From NCBI GenBank assembly GCA_964494645.1, contig CAZBSH010000074.1:1-7863 (forward strand): a stretch of 7,863 nucleotides of DNA, written 5' to 3'. Made by a program: the position numbers and the translations under genes. The notes beneath the pieces are model-generated. The model was not told the DNA's origin. It saw only the letters and a list, made by a program, of their open reading frames with translations, and ran no database searches. The stretch comes from Christensenella sp964494645. Lineage in GTDB: Bacteria > Bacillota > Clostridia > Christensenellales > Christensenellaceae. How positions within the stretch are numbered: position 1 is the stretch's first letter; every line of letters starts with the position of its first letter. Shown one piece after another: positions 6,707 to 7,863 of the stretch.

Positions 6707-6892
6707 CTACTTAGATGTCTTGCGCTGTATATCGTCGTGCGCTTTTGTTTCCGCCTCGTGTACTTTATCAGAAACTTTGCCTACAGCTTCTTTGGTTTTA
6801 TCCTTTGCCTTGTCAAAAGTCTCACTCACCTTTTGACCAACCTTTTCAAAAGCTTCATCTGCCTTTTTACCGGCTTTTTCAAATGCATCCAT
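6707..6892 (-). CDS. 61-residue charged protein of five 11-residue helical repeats (LEA/synuclein-like)
   Basis: A small soluble protein with no named family that I can assign. From residue 4 it divides exactly into five 11-residue units: FEKAGKKADEA, FEKVGQKVSET, FDKAKDKTKEA, VGKVSDKVHEA and ETKAHDDIQRK. Lys is at unit position 3 in all five, Ala/Val at position 4 in all five, and Glu at position 10 in the first four. It has 14 Lys, 1 Arg and 14 Asp/Glu, and no Cys, Trp, Tyr or Pro. Such hendecads form extended amphipathic helices, as in group 3 LEA proteins, apolipoproteins and synuclein. GAGGTG at 6900-6905, seven bases before the ATG, and a downstream hairpin show it is a real gene. It is divergent from the MFS gene. 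A stress-protective or membrane-binding role is only inferred. Confidence 0.87.
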   Translation of the reverse strand: MDAFEKAGKKADEAFEKVGQKVSETFDKAKDKTKEAVGKVSDKVHEAETKAHDDIQRKTSK

Positions 6893-6940
6893 TTCAGTTC
6901 ACCTCTTGTCCTTATCATTACGATACGAATTTATCTGGGT

Positions 6941-6978
6941 TATCTTATTATTAAGATACACTGTTTGCAGAATTCCAA
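6941..6978 (-). promoter_or_regulatory. Candidate promoter and overlapping AT-rich palindrome for the 11-mer repeat gene
   Basis: Minus strand TTGGAA at 6973-6978, a 17-base spacer and CTTAAT at 6950-6955 match consensus at four of six bases each. The -10 falls inside a perfect 7-bp inverted repeat, TATCTTA TTAT TAAGATA, at 6941-6958. The palindrome could be an operator for a dimeric regulator, or simply AT-rich chance symmetry. Confidence 0.35.
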
Positions 6979-6992
6979 ACATTAAAATAATA

Positions 6993-7021
6993 ATGAAATT
7001 GTGGTCGTTTTCCGATATAAT
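6993..7021 (+). promoter_or_regulatory. Probable promoter of the MFS transporter gene
   Basis: ATGAAA at 6993-6998 (four of six -35 bases), a 17-base spacer and a perfect TATAAT at 7016-7021. Predicted start is near 7028, giving a leader of about 29 bases that contains the GGAGG site at 7047-7051. Confidence 0.6.
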
Positions 7022-7056
7022 AATCATGGGAAGGGAATATGACACCGGAGGAAAAA

Positions 7057-7863
7057 ATGGAACAATTACCACAAACAAAAACGAAGCAAAATATTCTCTT
7101 GTTCTGGCTGCTTGGCGCATTTGTCGCATATGCGATCTACGTCGTGCTGTTTGGAACGCTTTCAACGACAATGATGGAGTTTTATGCCATCAATACCGGC
7201 GCACAAGGGATTTTCACAATGGTAGGCAGTATTGGCGGAATCGCCGCGGCGCTCTTTTGCGCGCTGTTTGGCGAACGGTTTTCCAAGCTATGGGCAATTA
7301 TGATCGGTACTCTTTTGTTGGGCGCGGCGACCCTTTCGATCGGTCTCGCGCCGCCTTATTTATTTGTTTGCTTATGCTCGCTGTTGTGCGGCGTGGGCTA
7401 TACGGTCATTGATGTGATGGGCAACGCGGCCGTAACGGAATATTTTCCAAGCCGCACGAAAACACTTCTGCCGATGATACAGATCATTTTTGGCGTGGGA
7501 ACGATGGTAGGACCGTTTTTAGCAACGGTGCTGCTGACGCCGGGGATGTCGCGTTCCTTTATATATCCATTTTTGTTGGTAGGCGTGTTAAGCGTAATCG
7601 TTGTAATATTCTATTCAATCTCCTTGAAAAAAGCAACGCCGTTTTTACGCGGGGTAGACCTAAAGAGTATGGCGGCATCGGCAAAACAAAATCCGGGAGA
7701 GATATTCCGTTCATGGAAATCATGGGCAATTTTGCTTGCGTGCAGCTTGTTCTGCGCGTTCAATACGACGATTGTGGCGTGGTATCCGGCATTTTTCAGC
7801 TTATATCGGGGGATGGATACGGAAGGCGCGGCGCTGATACTTACGCTTTTTTATGTTGGGATA
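7057..7863 (+). CDS. Major facilitator superfamily transporter, N-terminal part (cut by window edge)
   Basis: The first 269 codons are open to the window end. The product is a polytopic inner-membrane protein: hydrophobic segments at about 13-35, 50-70, 78-98, 100-120, 138-160, 169-190, 222-245 and 257 onward, so the six-helix N-terminal bundle and the start of the second are present. FGERFSKLWA at 71-80 sits in the helix 2-3 loop, where MFS proteins carry motif A (a degenerate GxxxDRxGRR), and GVGYTVIDVMGNAAV at 112-126 resembles the helix 4 region of sugar/FucP-like permeases. The long polar segment at about 191-220 fits the central cytoplasmic loop. Start: GGAGG at 7047-7051, five bases before ATG 7057. 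The substrate cannot be told from this part. Divergent from the 11-mer repeat gene, with 164 bases between them. Confidence 0.93.
   Translation, partial: MEQLPQTKTKQNILLFWLLGAFVAYAIYVVLFGTLSTTMMEFYAINTGAQGIFTMVGSIGGIAAALFCALFGERFSKLWAIMIGTLLLGAATLSIGLAPPYLFVCLCSLLCGVGYTVIDVMGNAAVTEYFPSRTKTLLPMIQIIFGVGTMVGPFLATVLLTPGMSRSFIYPFLLVGVLSVIVVIFYSISLKKATPFLRGVDLKSMAASAKQNPGEIFRSWKSWAILLACSLFCAFNTTIVAWYPAFFSLYRGMDTEGAALILTLFYVGI

Noticed and set aside
6906..7412. 168-codon plus-strand frame overlapping the MFS start, with an internal ATG at 7026
   Set aside because: It overlaps the transporter in another frame, shows no family motif, and most of its start region is upstream of the predicted transcription start.

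Overview
The window looks like ordinary chromosomal DNA from a low-to-mid GC Gram-positive anaerobe, most likely a member of class Clostridia (Bacillota). The evidence is a T-box riboswitch in front of ileS, strong AGGAGG-type ribosome binding sites, sigma-A-like promoters with 17-base spacers, simple U-tailed terminators, and clostridial-style surface protein architecture. This placement is an inference; no rRNA or other phylogenetic marker is present. I found no tRNA or rRNA gene, insertion sequence, CRISPR array, phage gene or defence cassette.

Layout, left to right. (1) Bases 1-832, minus strand: N-terminal 277 codons of isoleucyl-tRNA synthetase, cut by the window edge. Its leader (about 851-1068) is a T-box riboswitch with a consensus promoter behind it. 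(2) 1247-2494, plus: a secreted or cell-wall protein with a signal peptide, an InlB-type B repeat, two Ig-like/MBG-type domains, an acidic Pro-rich linker and a C-terminal membrane anchor. (3) A perfect 15-bp hairpin that can end transcription from both sides. (4) 2528-3844, minus: RarA (MgsA-type) AAA+ ATPase. (5) 4029-6514, plus: an operon of serC, serA and a 69-residue two-helix membrane protein, with its own promoter and terminator. (6) 6707-6892, minus: a 61-residue, highly charged protein built of five consecutive 11-residue repeats, followed by a hairpin. (7) 7057-7863, plus: N-terminal 269 codons of an MFS transporter, cut by the right edge and divergent from the repeat protein.

How the parts work together. 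serC and serA supply the aminotransferase and dehydrogenase of the phosphorylated serine pathway (3-phosphoglycerate to 3-phosphohydroxypyruvate to phosphoserine); serB is not in view. The ACT domain of SerA is a plausible site for feedback control by serine. ileS is controlled by the charging state of tRNA-Ile through the T-box. The other genes look like independent units.

No new multigene system is evident. The items most worth a second look are the 11-residue-repeat protein (a hendecad amphipathic helix reminiscent of group 3 LEA proteins and synuclein), the unexplained membrane protein at the end of the serine operon, and the surface protein, which is anchored without a recognisable LPXTG signal.
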